From contig JAKFUK010000002.1 of assembly GCA_021732745.1 (NCBI GenBank), positions 620,001 to 684,000 on the forward strand: 64,000 nt of DNA, given 5' to 3'. Of this stretch, positions 17,424 to 26,044 are shown piece by piece. The notes beneath the pieces were generated by a model. The model ran no database searches. It had not been told where the DNA came from and saw only the letters and a list, made by a program, of their open reading frames with translations. The stretch's first letter is position 1, and each line of letters starts with the position of its first letter. The stretch is from Nevskia sp. (lineage in GTDB: Bacteria > Pseudomonadota > Gammaproteobacteria > Nevskiales > Nevskiaceae). Position numbers and translations under genes: made by a program.

Positions 17424-20419
17424 TGCGGAGGCTGACACTGGCGGCGGGTTTCATCGCCCTGAGCGCGCAGGCGGCACCCGAGCCGACCCAGGTGGTGCCG
17501 CTCGCCGATGGCGACACGCCGGCCGCGCGTTCGCCGTCCGGCATCACCGACACCACGCCGCCGCCGGTGATTCCGGCGCAGCCCGATGCGGCACCGGTCG
17601 CCGCCGTGCAGCTCGGCCCGGTGTCGGTGAAAGGCGTGAGGAAGCCGATCACCGTCGGCGTGCTGCCCGGGCTGGATTTGAGCCGCGACCAGATTCCCAG
17701 CGCCATCCAGAGCGCCACCGCCAAGGACATCCGCGAATCCGGGGCACTGAACCTGACCGATTTCCTGAACACGCAATTGCAGTCGGTCAACGTCAACGAT
17801 TTCCAGGGCAATCCCTTTCAGGTCGATGTCAGCTTTCGCGGCTTCACCGCCGGGCCGCAGATCGGCACGCCGCAGGGTTTGTCGGTGTTTTTCGGCGGCA
17901 CCCGGGTCAACGAGCCGTTTGGCGATGTCGTCAACTGGGACCTGATCCCCCTGTTCGCCATCGAACGTCTGGACCTGTTTCCCGGCTCCAATCCGGTGTT
18001 CGGCCTGAACACGCTCGGCGGGGCCATCGCCCTGAAAACCAAGTCCGGCTTCACCGCGCCGGGGCTGTCGACCAAGGCCAGCGGCGGCTCGTTTGGCCGG
18101 CGGCAGGCGGAAGCGGCGATCGGCGGCAGCGTCGGCGATCTCGCCGGCTATGCCGGGCTGTTCTACTTCGCCGAAGACGGCTGGCGCGACAACTCGGCCA
18201 GCGAAGTGCGCCAGGCATTTGCGCGCGGCGACTGGAACTTCTCCGGCGGTACCGTGGCCTTGAGCGCCCTGCTGGCCGACAACGACCTGATCGGCAACGG
18301 CCTGATTCCGGTCGAACAGCTGGCAGCCGATCGCGACAGCGTGTTCACCTCGCCGGACCAGACGCGAAACCGCCTGAACCAGTTCAATCTGAGCGGTCAG
18401 TTCGAAGTCAGCCGGGTGTTCAACGTCACCGCGCAGGGCTATCGCCGCGACAGCCGCCGCCGGGGCGTCAACGGCGATGTCTACGGCGAATTCGACGACA
18501 TCGGCCCCAGCTCGCCGCTCGGCAACCGCTTCGTGCGCAATCCCGAAGACGAAATCTGCCGCTACGCCGATGTCGATGACGACGGCCGCCCCGACACGCT
18601 GTCCGATGGCACGACACAAGCCGCGCCGCTCAACGATCCCTTCCGCGCCGGTCTCTGCGAAAACGTGCAGTACGGCGGCACGCCGCGCAACGGTGCCTAC
18701 GTGACCGAAAACGGGGAGTTCGGCGTGGGCCCCGGTGTCGCCACCGGCACGCCGAACGCGCTGCTGACCCGCACCAACATCGGCCAGGTGACCTACGGCG
18801 GCGCGGTGCAGCTCAACTGGAATTTCGAGCAGCACAAATTCCTCTTCGGGGCCTCGGTGGATTCCAGCCGCGCCGACTACTCGGCGCGCCAGCAGCTCGG
18901 CCTGATCGACGCCGGCCGCCGGGTTTTCGTCGACCCGGCGAATGTCGATCCGCTATTCCGTGCCGCGCAAATCGCCATTCCGATCAATGACTTCAACGGT
19001 ACCTCGCGGACCCTGAGCGCCTATTTCAGCGAAACCTTCAGCCCCCGCGACAACCTGCATCTGACCTTGGCCGGCCGCTACAACTTCACCCAGGTGCGCA
19101 ATCAGGTGGACGCCCGCATCGGCGTTGACCTGCACGAACTGGTCAACCGCCTGCCGACCGCGATCCTGTGTCCGGAGGCTGATCTCGCCTCCTGCCCGGA
19201 CAGCCTGCCGCCGATCCGGATCAACGATCTGAGCAATGAAACCCTGGCCCCGACCCGGGAAAAATTCATCTTCCGGTCGCTGAATCCTTCGTTCGGCTTC
19301 AACTGGCTGCCGGTCAAGTCACTGAATCTGTTCGGCAATATATCGCTTGGCAGCCGCGCGCCGTCGGTCATCGAACTCGGTTGCGCCTTCGATGCCACGC
19401 CAGTGGTGACGGTGCCCGGCTTCACCGATCCGGCCACCGGTCAGGACGTGCCGCCGCAGACCGCGCCGCGCAGCCTGGTCGGGCCGACCTGCAGCCTGCC
19501 GACCTCACTATCCGGCGATCCCTTCCTGCCGCAGATTCGCTCGCGCTCGGCAGAACTCGGTGCCCGCGGCACCGTGCTCGGCGGCTTGCAGTGGAACCTG
19601 AGCGTCTACCGCACGGATTTGCAGGACGACATCTATTTCGTCGGCGTATCGGCCTCGCGCAGCTATTTCGACACCATCGACAAGACCCGCCGCCAGGGTC
19701 TGGAATCCGGGCTCAAGGGTCGCTGGCGCTTTCTCGAATACAAGCTCGGCTACGCCTACACGGCAGCGACTTTCGAGTCCGAGTTCTACGTGCTGAGCCC
19801 GCACAACGCCTCGGCCGACTTCAATCGCAACAACAGCTTCGGCGGCAGCGGCCCGCAGGCCGGCTTGAACAATGGCCTCGGCACTTTCCGCACCGTGCGC
19901 GTGGAGCCGGGCGCGATCCTGCCGGCCAGCCCGCTGCACAACATCAACTTGAATCTCGATTTCAAGCTCACCAAGGCCCTGAGCTTCGGGGTGACCACGG
20001 TGTTCCACTCCAAATCCTTCGTCCGCGGCAACGAGAACAACGCCCATCAGGCCAGCGGTTCCGATCAGGTCACCGATGGCTTCGGCCCGGTGCAGGGCAT
20101 CGGCAGTTTCAACGGCGGCCGGCCGTTCGCAACGCAAGGCGCGGTGCCGGAATACGCGGTGGTCAATGTCGATGCCGCCTGGCGCTTCCGCACGCATTTC
20201 ACCGCCTTCGTGCAAGTCCTGAACGTGCTCGATCAGGACTACGCGAGCGCCGGCCGGCTGGGCGTCAATCCGTTCGCAACCGGCCCGAACGGCGCGATCG
20301 GCCCCGGTGGCTACAACTACAACTCGATCGAGCACCGCAACACCACGTTCCTGGGCCCCGGCGCGCCGCGCGGCGTGTTTGCCGGGCTCGCCTACGACTT
20401 CGATTTCGCATCCGAATGA
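17423..20419 (+). CDS. TonB-dependent outer-membrane receptor
   Basis: The 998-residue product has a short signal peptide (to SAQA), a Pro-rich stretch, and a plug domain: IPSAIQSATAKDIRESGALNLTDFLN, QVDVSFRGFTAGPQIGTPQGLSVFF, LFAIERLDLFPGSNPVFG and LNTLGGAIALKTK. A long beta-barrel of alternating residues ends in an aromatic strand (GVFAGLAYDFDF). The segment LGPVSVKGVRK near residue 70 may serve as TonB box, but is not a canonical one. ATG 17423 overlaps the lipoprotein stop; a TTG 27 bases earlier is the alternative. The transported ligand cannot be inferred; an extracellular Asp-rich loop (DVDDDGRPD) could bind Ca2+. The neighbours are exported proteins, with no ABC transporter or metabolic gene. 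Confidence 0.93.
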   Translation: MRRLTLAAGFIALSAQAAPEPTQVVPLADGDTPAARSPSGITDTTPPPVIPAQPDAAPVAAVQLGPVSVKGVRKPITVGVLPGLDLSRDQIPSAIQSATAKDIRESGALNLTDFLNTQLQSVNVNDFQGNPFQVDVSFRGFTAGPQIGTPQGLSVFFGGTRVNEPFGDVVNWDLIPLFAIERLDLFPGSNPVFGLNTLGGAIALKTKSGFTAPGLSTKASGGSFGRRQAEAAIGGSVGDLAGYAGLFYFAEDGWRDNSASEVRQAFARGDWNFSGGTVALSALLADNDLIGNGLIPVEQLAADRDSVFTSPDQTRNRLNQFNLSGQFEVSRVFNVTAQGYRRDSRRRGVNGDVYGEFDDIGPSSPLGNRFVRNPEDEICRYADVDDDGRPDTLSDGTTQAAPLNDPFRAGLCENVQYGGTPRNGAYVTENGEFGVGPGVATGTPNALLTRTNIGQVTYGGAVQLNWNFEQHKFLFGASVDSSRADYSARQQLGLIDAGRRVFVDPANVDPLFRAAQIAIPINDFNGTSRTLSAYFSETFSPRDNLHLTLAGRYNFTQVRNQVDARIGVDLHELVNRLPTAILCPEADLASCPDSLPPIRINDLSNETLAPTREKFIFRSLNPSFGFNWLPVKSLNLFGNISLGSRAPSVIELGCAFDATPVVTVPGFTDPATGQDVPPQTAPRSLVGPTCSLPTSLSGDPFLPQIRSRSAELGARGTVLGGLQWNLSVYRTDLQDDIYFVGVSASRSYFDTIDKTRRQGLESGLKGRWRFLEYKLGYAYTAATFESEFYVLSPHNASADFNRNNSFGGSGPQAGLNNGLGTFRTVRVEPGAILPASPLHNINLNLDFKLTKALSFGVTTVFHSKSFVRGNENNAHQASGSDQVTDGFGPVQGIGSFNGGRPFATQGAVPEYAVVNVDAAWRFRTHFTAFVQVLNVLDQDYASAGRLGVNPFATGPNGAIGPGGYNYNSIEHRNTTFLGPGAPRGVFAGLAYDFDFASE

Positions 20420-20507
20420 CGGTGGACGCACGGCCATCCGGATCGTCAACGGCTGCCGGACCTGCGCGTCCGTCGGCCTCAACCCCGAGCAGCACGAGGA
20501 GAACCCC

Positions 20508-21290
20508 ATGCAGAAAACCATCCTGAAATCCGCCGCTGTCGCCGCCCTGACGCTTGCCGCCGCCCCTGCTTTCGCGGTCGGCTACGAGCCGCTCACCAGC
20601 AGCGGCAGCACGGTGCTGCTGAGCTGCGCCGGCACCGAAAGCAACCCGAACCCGACGCGCAACGAATGCCGCGTGTTCGGCAATCTGCCGACCGGCCGCT
20701 TCGCCGGTACGCTGGCTGGCCGTCAGGGCCTGTGGCGGCTGGTGCGCTCCAATGTCGGCCAGCCGCTGATCGCCAACGGCACCCGCATCGGCACGCTCGA
20801 CGACCGCGTCTGGCAGCGCAACAACAGCAACGAATACGTGTTCGGCATGCGGGTCAGCGTCGAAAATCGCCTGTGGACGCCGCCGTCCGGCGTTTGCACC
20901 GACACCACGCCGGCCTACTTCGAGATCAACGACATGTTCCGCAACGGCTTTGCGGCGATCACCGGTCTGGACATCGCCTACCGCCAGGGCACGGCCGAGG
21001 AAGGCGCATGGCTGGTGGGCCGCACTGCACAGGGCCTGAACCAGTACGCCGGCTCGCCGGACGGCCTGAGCCCGGCGCGCAACAATGATCTGGTCGATTT
21101 CCGCACCGATGTGAACTTCGAGGATCCGGACGGCACTTCGGTGTTCAATTCCTCCTACATGATGGTCGCCGCGACCCTGCCGAACGGTGTGTCCGACAAC
21201 CCGAGCACCGGTGCCGTGCGCATCTATCAGGGCGGCGAGGAAGGCCAGTGCCTGTTCTCGGTGACCGCCAGCGGCTACACGCCGCGCTGA
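20508..21290 (+). CDS. Exported protein of unknown family, 260 aa
   Basis: The product has a Sec signal peptide (LAAAPAFA-VG) and a mature part with about four cysteines (LLSCAGTE, NECRVFG, SGVCTD, GQCLFS), many Asn, and no membrane segment. The central region NDMFRNGFAAITGLDIAYRQG is distinctive, but I cannot name the family. A strong Shine-Dalgarno AGGAG (20496-20500) supports ATG 20508. It lies 88 bases downstream of the TonB-dependent receptor and is probably its co-expressed periplasmic or secreted partner. Confidence 0.7.
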   Translation: MQKTILKSAAVAALTLAAAPAFAVGYEPLTSSGSTVLLSCAGTESNPNPTRNECRVFGNLPTGRFAGTLAGRQGLWRLVRSNVGQPLIANGTRIGTLDDRVWQRNNSNEYVFGMRVSVENRLWTPPSGVCTDTTPAYFEINDMFRNGFAAITGLDIAYRQGTAEEGAWLVGRTAQGLNQYAGSPDGLSPARNNDLVDFRTDVNFEDPDGTSVFNSSYMMVAATLPNGVSDNPSTGAVRIYQGGEEGQCLFSVTASGYTPR

Positions 21291-21357
21291 TGCGGCCGCT
21301 GCTCCCGGCTGCGGCTTGCCTTCGCCGTCGCCGGGCGCAGCCACGATTTCTTCGCTG

Positions 21358-22305
21358 ATGACGACCGGTTCCGGCGTTCGCTTCGCGTCCCTGCTGATCG
21401 CGGCGGCGCTGGTGATTGCGGCTGCCGTTTGGTTCAGCATCGACCCGCATCCGGCACCGGTCGATAAAGCCGTTTCAGCGCGCCCGCCGGCTGCGGTGGC
21501 GCTGGCGGCACGGCCGATCGTCAACGATGGGCCGCTGCGAACGGCGGCCCAACCCGGCGGTATCGCCGCCGATGGCGTTTGCCTGGGCACGCTGCTGCGC
21601 ATCGAACTGACGGCCACGGCGGAAGCGGCCGACGAATGCCTGGGCGCGCCATCCTCCGATCAGAACGGCGAGATTCGCCGCCATCAATTCAGTGCCGCCA
21701 GCGGCTGGTCGCTGGCGATCCGGGTTGCGTCCGGAAAGGTGCTTGACGCCGTCGCGACACGAAACGGCGAGATCGTCGCGACTTGCGAAGCCGCCGCCTG
21801 TACCGGCATCAGCATCGGCCTGCCCGATCAGGACGCTGTCCAGGACATCGCGCTGCAAGCGCTGCCTCTGGTCGACGCCGACGGCCGCATCCAGCACTTG
21901 AGCGCCCGACTGCGCAGCGCACCGGGCTACGCCTGCCCCGGTGCCTCGCTGATCATCAGTTACAGCGACAGCCGTTACCTGCACTTCTGCCCTTTCGGCG
22001 GCAGCGGTGTCGTCTACGACGAAGCCGGGATTGGCACGCTCAGCTTTCGCAGTCTGGAAGGCACGACATTGCGGGTGATGCTCGACGCTCAGGATCGCGT
22101 GATCGGCGTCGACTACGGTGCCTACCGCTGCACCGCCGCCACCTGCATCGGCGTGCTGGCCCTGCTCGCTGACCCGCTGGGCCAGCGCTCGATCGGCTTC
22201 AGCGGCACCGTGCTGGAAGCGCCGGACGCCGAATCCGACGCCGGTGCCCTGAGCATCAGCCTCAACGGCCGCCTGGAACTGCCGCCGGAGCCGGCGGAGC
22301 TGTAG
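21358..22305 (+). CDS. Membrane-anchored exported protein with two four-cysteine modules
   Basis: The 315-residue product has an N-terminal hydrophobic anchor (FASLLIAAALVIAAAVWF) without lipobox or clear cleavage site. Two modules homologous in layout to those of the lipoprotein at 15471 follow: C75-C94-C143-C148 and C193-C211-C258-C263. Their C-x4-C-x-G cores read CEAAACTG and CTAATCIG. Spacing between second and third Cys (49 and 47) is close to that in the lipoprotein (52 and 53). Module borders also share the pattern of a Cys-free strand pair ending in D-x-x-x-R-x-x-x-F. ATG 21358 is chosen since upstream codons belong to no conserved part. It ends the receptor locus; function unknown. 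Confidence 0.7.
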   Translation: MTTGSGVRFASLLIAAALVIAAAVWFSIDPHPAPVDKAVSARPPAAVALAARPIVNDGPLRTAAQPGGIAADGVCLGTLLRIELTATAEAADECLGAPSSDQNGEIRRHQFSAASGWSLAIRVASGKVLDAVATRNGEIVATCEAAACTGISIGLPDQDAVQDIALQALPLVDADGRIQHLSARLRSAPGYACPGASLIISYSDSRYLHFCPFGGSGVVYDEAGIGTLSFRSLEGTTLRVMLDAQDRVIGVDYGAYRCTAATCIGVLALLADPLGQRSIGFSGTVLEAPDAESDAGALSISLNGRLELPPEPAEL

Positions 22306-22330
22306 CGCGGCGAAAAGCGCACGGCGGGCT

Positions 22331-22516
22331 CACGCAGAGAACGCGGATGCCGCAGAGAAAAGCTTGAAAAGCTTCCGGGGCACAAAGGCACAAAGGTAAA
22401 AGGCGAGGACACAAAGAAAAGCCGGTTCGGGTCAGGTTTTCCTTTGTGTCCTTGTCTTCGCGGTTCTTTGTGCCTTTGTGTCCCGGGTTTTGCTTTTTCT
22501 CTGCGTTCTCCGCGTG
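22331..22516. repeat. Long imperfect palindrome of the CACAAAGG type (copy 1)
   Basis: The left arm holds GGGGCACAAAGGCACAAAG (22377-22395) and GAGGACACAAAG; the right arm holds CCTTTGTGTCC and CTTTGTGCCTTTGTG (from 22467). Outermost are ACGCAGAGAACGCGG and TCTCTGCGTTCTCCGCG. The arms pair over roughly 190 bases around a centre near 22425. Two relatives lie at 25230 and 63408. It fills the gap between the receptor locus and the MFS gene and may act as a terminator for both converging units. Confidence 0.8.
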
Positions 22517-22549
22517 CGCAAAGGCTTTTCGCGCCCTCAATGACGCCGC

Positions 22550-23818
22550 TCAGCCCTGGACGTGCGCCGATGACGGTGTCGCCGCCACGGCGGCTTCGAG
22601 TTTGGCTGACAGCACCTGCGGGCCGACATCCGGGGTGATTCGCCGGTACAGCCACCACAGCGCGTAGCCGCTGGCGGTCATTGCCGCTGCGGACACGGCC
22701 AGCAGCATCGGCGAGGCATCGACGACCGGCGCGACGAGGCCCGACACCAGGGCCGAAACGCCCAGACTGATCGTCGCCTGCACAGAAGCTGCCGCGCCGC
22801 GCACGGCGGGGAAACGGTCGAGCATCAGCAGGGTGAGCGTCGGGAAGGCCAGGGTCACGCCCATGCCGATCACCCCGACCGGCAGCACGAACCAGGGAAT
22901 CATCGGCGGCAGCCAGGCGCTGTCGGCCAGATTCAGCACCGTGCCGACCGCCATCAGGCTGAAACCGACGCTGACCGTGCGCACCGCGCTCATCCGGCCG
23001 GCCATGCGCGCGGAGGTGGCCGAGCCGAGCATCATCCCGGCGATCACCGGCACGAACAGCCAGGCGAATTCGGTTTCCGAAAGATGCAGCAGGTTCAGCA
23101 CCACCGACGGTGCCGAGGCGATGTAGGTGAACAGCGCGCCGAAGTTCAGGGCGGCGCTGAAGCCGAGCAGCAGGAAGCGGCGATCGCCGATCACCGCGCG
23201 ATAGGTGCGCAGCAGCGGTTTCAATTGAAAGCGCGTGCGCCGTTCGCGCGGATGGGTTTCCGGCAAGGCCGCCAGCGCGGCCGCGACCAGCAGCAGGGTG
23301 AAGCCGGCCAGCAGCCAGAAGATCGCCCGCCAGCCGGCCAGTCCGAGCACGAAGCCGCCGATGATCGGGGCCACCGCCGGTGCGAAGCCGAAAATGAAGC
23401 TGACCTGCGACATCAGGCGCTGGGCGTCGGCACCATCGTAGCGATCGCGAATGATGGCGCGGCCGACGATCATGCCGGCCCCGGCGCAAACGCCCTGCAT
23501 GGCGCGGAAGAACAGCAGCATTTCGTAGGAACCGGCCAGCGCGCAGCCGCCCGAGGCCACGGCGAACAGCAGCATCGACCACAGGATCACGCCGCGCCGG
23601 CCGTAGGCATCGGACAGCGGCCCGTGCAACAGCGACATCGCCGCGAACGACAGCAGGTAGACGCTTAAAGATTGCTGCATCGCCACCGGCGTCACCGACA
23701 GCTCGGCTTCCATCACCCGGAACGCGGGGAAAAAGGCGTCGATCGAGAACGGGCCGAGCATCGCCATGCCGGCGAGCAGCGGCGCCAGCAGTTTCGGATT
23801 GGCGCGGAAGCGATTCAC
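22550..23818 (-). CDS. Bcr/CflA-type MFS drug efflux transporter
   Basis: The 422-residue product has twelve predicted membrane helices and MFS landmarks. These include FSIDAFFPAFRVM in helix 1, the loop 2-3 motif GPLSDAYGRRGVI, RAMQGVCAGAGMIVGRAIIRD in helices 4-5, and APIIGGFVLGLAGWRAIFWLLA. These are typical of the DHA1 Bcr/CflA drug-proton antiporters of the inner membrane. It follows plsX by 6 bases and is probably co-transcribed with yceD-rpmF-plsX, occupying the position where fabH usually stands. The substrate is unknown. Confidence 0.9.
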   Translation of the reverse strand: MNRFRANPKLLAPLLAGMAMLGPFSIDAFFPAFRVMEAELSVTPVAMQQSLSVYLLSFAAMSLLHGPLSDAYGRRGVILWSMLLFAVASGGCALAGSYEMLLFFRAMQGVCAGAGMIVGRAIIRDRYDGADAQRLMSQVSFIFGFAPAVAPIIGGFVLGLAGWRAIFWLLAGFTLLLVAAALAALPETHPRERRTRFQLKPLLRTYRAVIGDRRFLLLGFSAALNFGALFTYIASAPSVVLNLLHLSETEFAWLFVPVIAGMMLGSATSARMAGRMSAVRTVSVGFSLMAVGTVLNLADSAWLPPMIPWFVLPVGVIGMGVTLAFPTLTLLMLDRFPAVRGAAASVQATISLGVSALVSGLVAPVVDASPMLLAVSAAAMTASGYALWWLYRRITPDVGPQVLSAKLEAAVAATPSSAHVQG

Positions 23819-23824
23819 GCAGCC

Positions 23825-24862
23825 CTAAACGGCTGCGGACGTCGGCTGGGCGCGCAGCGCTTCGGCCAGCAAGCTGGAAATGCGCGCCGGCACGTCGTTC
23901 TCGACCGCGCGCATGGCCACGTCGATGGCATTGGCGAAGGCCAGGGCATCGGCTCCGCCGTGGCTCTTGATCACCGTGCCGTTCAAACCGACCAGGCTGG
24001 CGCCGTTGTAGCGGCGCGGGTCCATGCGCCGCGATAGCTGGCGCAGCACCGAGCGGGCGATGAGCGCCACCGCCTTGGTCAGCCAGTCGCGCGTGAATTC
24101 CTCGCGCATGAAGTGAGTGATCAGCTTGGCCACGCCCTCGCCGGCCTTGAGCGCGACATTGCCGACAAAACCGTCGCAGACCACGACATCGGCCGGGTGC
24201 AGGAAGATGCCGTCGCCTTCGATGAAGCCGGCGTAGTTGAGCGTCGATGCCGAAATCATCGCCGCCGCCTGCTTGATGGTGTCGTTGCCCTTGATCTCTT
24301 CCTCGCCGATGTTGAGCAAGGCAACCCGGGGCCGCTCGATGCCGTTCAGCGCCGTGACCAGCGCCGAGCCCATCACCGCGAACTGGAACAATTGCTCGGA
24401 GCTGCACGAGGCATTGGCACCGAGATCGAGCACATGGGTGGCGCCGCTCACCGTCGGCAACGGCGAAATGATCGCCGGCCGGTCGATGCCTGGCAGCGTT
24501 TTCAGCACGAACTTGGAGATCGCCATCAAGGCGCCGGTGTTGCCGGCGGACACCGCCGCCTGCGCTTGCCGGCGCTTGACCAGGTCGATGGCGACCCGCA
24601 TCGAGGAATCCTTCTTGCCGCGCAGGGCTTTCGACGGCAGCTCGTCCATCGCCACGATCTGGGTCGTGTGCTGGATGCTCAGACGCGGCTCGCGGGCGCG
24701 CCGGTGGGCGGTCAGCTCGCGCACGAGCAGATCCTCGTCGCCGACGAGGATCAGGCTCAAGTGCGAATGCGCGTCGAGCGCCCGCAAGGCAGCATCGACG
24801 ACGATCCGGTGACCGTGGTCACCGCTCATGGCGTCAAGTGCCAGCAGGACAGGTGCGGTCAT
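23825..24862 (-). CDS. plsX: Phosphate acyltransferase PlsX
   Basis: PlsX converts acyl-ACP and phosphate to acyl-phosphate for phospholipid synthesis at the inner-membrane surface. The 345-residue product has the family signatures LALDAMSGDHG at the N-terminus, AAVSAGNTGALMA, VLDLGANASCSSEQL, NIGEEEIKGNDTIK and VVVCDGFVGNVALKAGEG. The order yceD-rpmF-plsX upstream is standard. Unusually, fabH-fabD-fabG do not follow; an MFS exporter does. Confidence 0.97.
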   Translation of the reverse strand: MTAPVLLALDAMSGDHGHRIVVDAALRALDAHSHLSLILVGDEDLLVRELTAHRRAREPRLSIQHTTQIVAMDELPSKALRGKKDSSMRVAIDLVKRRQAQAAVSAGNTGALMAISKFVLKTLPGIDRPAIISPLPTVSGATHVLDLGANASCSSEQLFQFAVMGSALVTALNGIERPRVALLNIGEEEIKGNDTIKQAAAMISASTLNYAGFIEGDGIFLHPADVVVCDGFVGNVALKAGEGVAKLITHFMREEFTRDWLTKAVALIARSVLRQLSRRMDPRRYNGASLVGLNGTVIKSHGGADALAFANAIDVAMRAVENDVPARISSLLAEALRAQPTSAAV

Positions 24863-24922
24863 GACGGCACCTGGGCAGCGTGCGGAAGCGGGCGGAACCG
24901 TTCAGCGCGCTGCAATCGAAGC

Positions 24923-25120
24923 TCAGGCTTCGTCAGCGACTTCGGCGGTCTTCATCTCGATCACGCGCTTGCCGCGGTAGAAACCGTCGGCAGTGACGTG
25001 ATGGCGCAGATGCGTTTCGCCCGAGGTCGAATCGACCGACAGGGTCGGCGCGCTCAGGGCGTCGTGGGCGCGGCGCATGCCGCGGCGGGAACGGGACTTC
25101 TTGGATTTTGCGACAGCCAT
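24923..25120 (-). CDS. rpmF: 50S ribosomal protein L32
   Basis: The 65-residue product starts [20 protein letters not shown], the highly conserved L32 N-terminus, followed by [11 protein letters not shown]-type residues and GFYRGKRV. It is the zinc-free (Cys-less) form. The gene lies between yceD and plsX, 60 bases before plsX. The frame is open upstream to 25240, but the ATG at 25120 gives the family start. Confidence 0.97.
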   Translation of the reverse strand: MAVAKSKKSRSRRGMRRAHDALSAPTLSVDSTSGETHLRHHVTADGFYRGKRVIEMKTAEVADEA

Positions 25121-25229
25121 GGGGAACTCCGAAGGGCCTAGGGGTACGCCCAGGGGCGCGAATTCTACCCTGATTGCCCGGGAAAATGCATACGGCGGGT
25201 GAAGTTCGACATCGAGCGAAAGGCGAACC

Positions 25230-25357
25230 GTTAAACGCAAAGGCGCAAAGGGAAAAGATAAGGACGCAAAGAAAAGCTGAAGAAAGAAAAGCAGCTTTTC
25301 GCTCCTCAGGCTTTTGATGTTCTCCTCCTGGCTGTTCTTTGCGCCTTTGCGTTTAAC
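25230..25357. repeat. Long palindrome of the CACAAAGG type (copy 2), 21-bp perfect arms
   Basis: The 21 bases at 25230-25250 are the exact reverse complement of 25337-25357 (arms GTTAAACGCAAAGG... and ...CCTTTGCGTTTAAC). Inside are AAGGACGCAAAGAAAAG and further A/G-rich against T/C-rich strands. Its layout matches copy 1, with GCAAAG replacing CACAAAG. It sits inside the normally tight yceD-rpmF gap and would form a large cruciform or transcript hairpin between two co-transcribed genes. Confidence 0.85.
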
Positions 25358-25387
25358 TTTTGACTTTGCTTTCGCCCACCGTGCCGC

Positions 25388-25831
25388 TCAACCCGGCTCG
25401 CAGTCTTCCCGCTCGCAACGCGGCGCATACGGCAGCGCCAGCAGCACTTCTTCTTCGACCACGGCGTGGAACATCACCTGATCGTCCTCGATCAGCAGCG
25501 GCTCGGAATCCTTGAGCACGCGGCTCTCTTCTTCTTCATTGAAGACCAGACGCAGGTCGATGGCGGTGTCGAGCGGCCACAGGAACGGCCGCAGGCAGCG
25601 CTGGCAGACGACCGACAGCCCGCCGCGCACCCGGCCTTCGAGTTTCGGGATCCGGGTCTTGTCGCGGCGCAGTTGCAGTTCGACCTGCAGCGCACCGTCG
25701 GCGTCGGTGGTGACATCGCGCAGGCGTTCGAGACGGGCGATCGGCAGCAGTCCTTCGTAGCTCGCTTCGCGGGTCAGGGCGCTGGAAACCTTGGCGTGCA
25801 GCGGCAGCAGTCGTTTGGCAGATTCGTTCAT
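25388..25831 (-). CDS. yceD: YceD family (DUF177) protein, 23S rRNA accumulation protein
   Basis: The 147-residue product has the DUF177 core GRVRGGLSVVCQRCLRPFLWPLD, an acidic stretch, and the C-terminal CEREDCEPG, giving CQRC and C-x4-C pairs that could bind zinc. The family is linked to 23S rRNA accumulation and ribosome assembly and is almost always next to rpmF. ATG 25831 gives the family-length product. Between it and rpmF is a 267-base gap filled by a palindromic repeat. Confidence 0.92.
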   Translation of the reverse strand: MNESAKRLLPLHAKVSSALTREASYEGLLPIARLERLRDVTTDADGALQVELQLRRDKTRIPKLEGRVRGGLSVVCQRCLRPFLWPLDTAIDLRLVFNEEEESRVLKDSEPLLIEDDQVMFHAVVEEEVLLALPYAPRCEREDCEPG

Positions 25832-26044
25832 GGCCGCAACTTTATCAGCGGCGTTTCGCCCGGGTCGGCCCCGGATCAGCCCAGGCTCCACATCAGGGCG
25901 CGCATTGAATCGGCCATCATTGCCCCCAAAGCAGGCAGACGCGCCGCTTCGTCCCTCGAATTCTGCGTGCAAACTGCACGATCACTGCCCGCCTGACGCC
26001 GGGTGGCTGGCCATCGACAATTAAAAATCGCGTCCGGAAACGCC

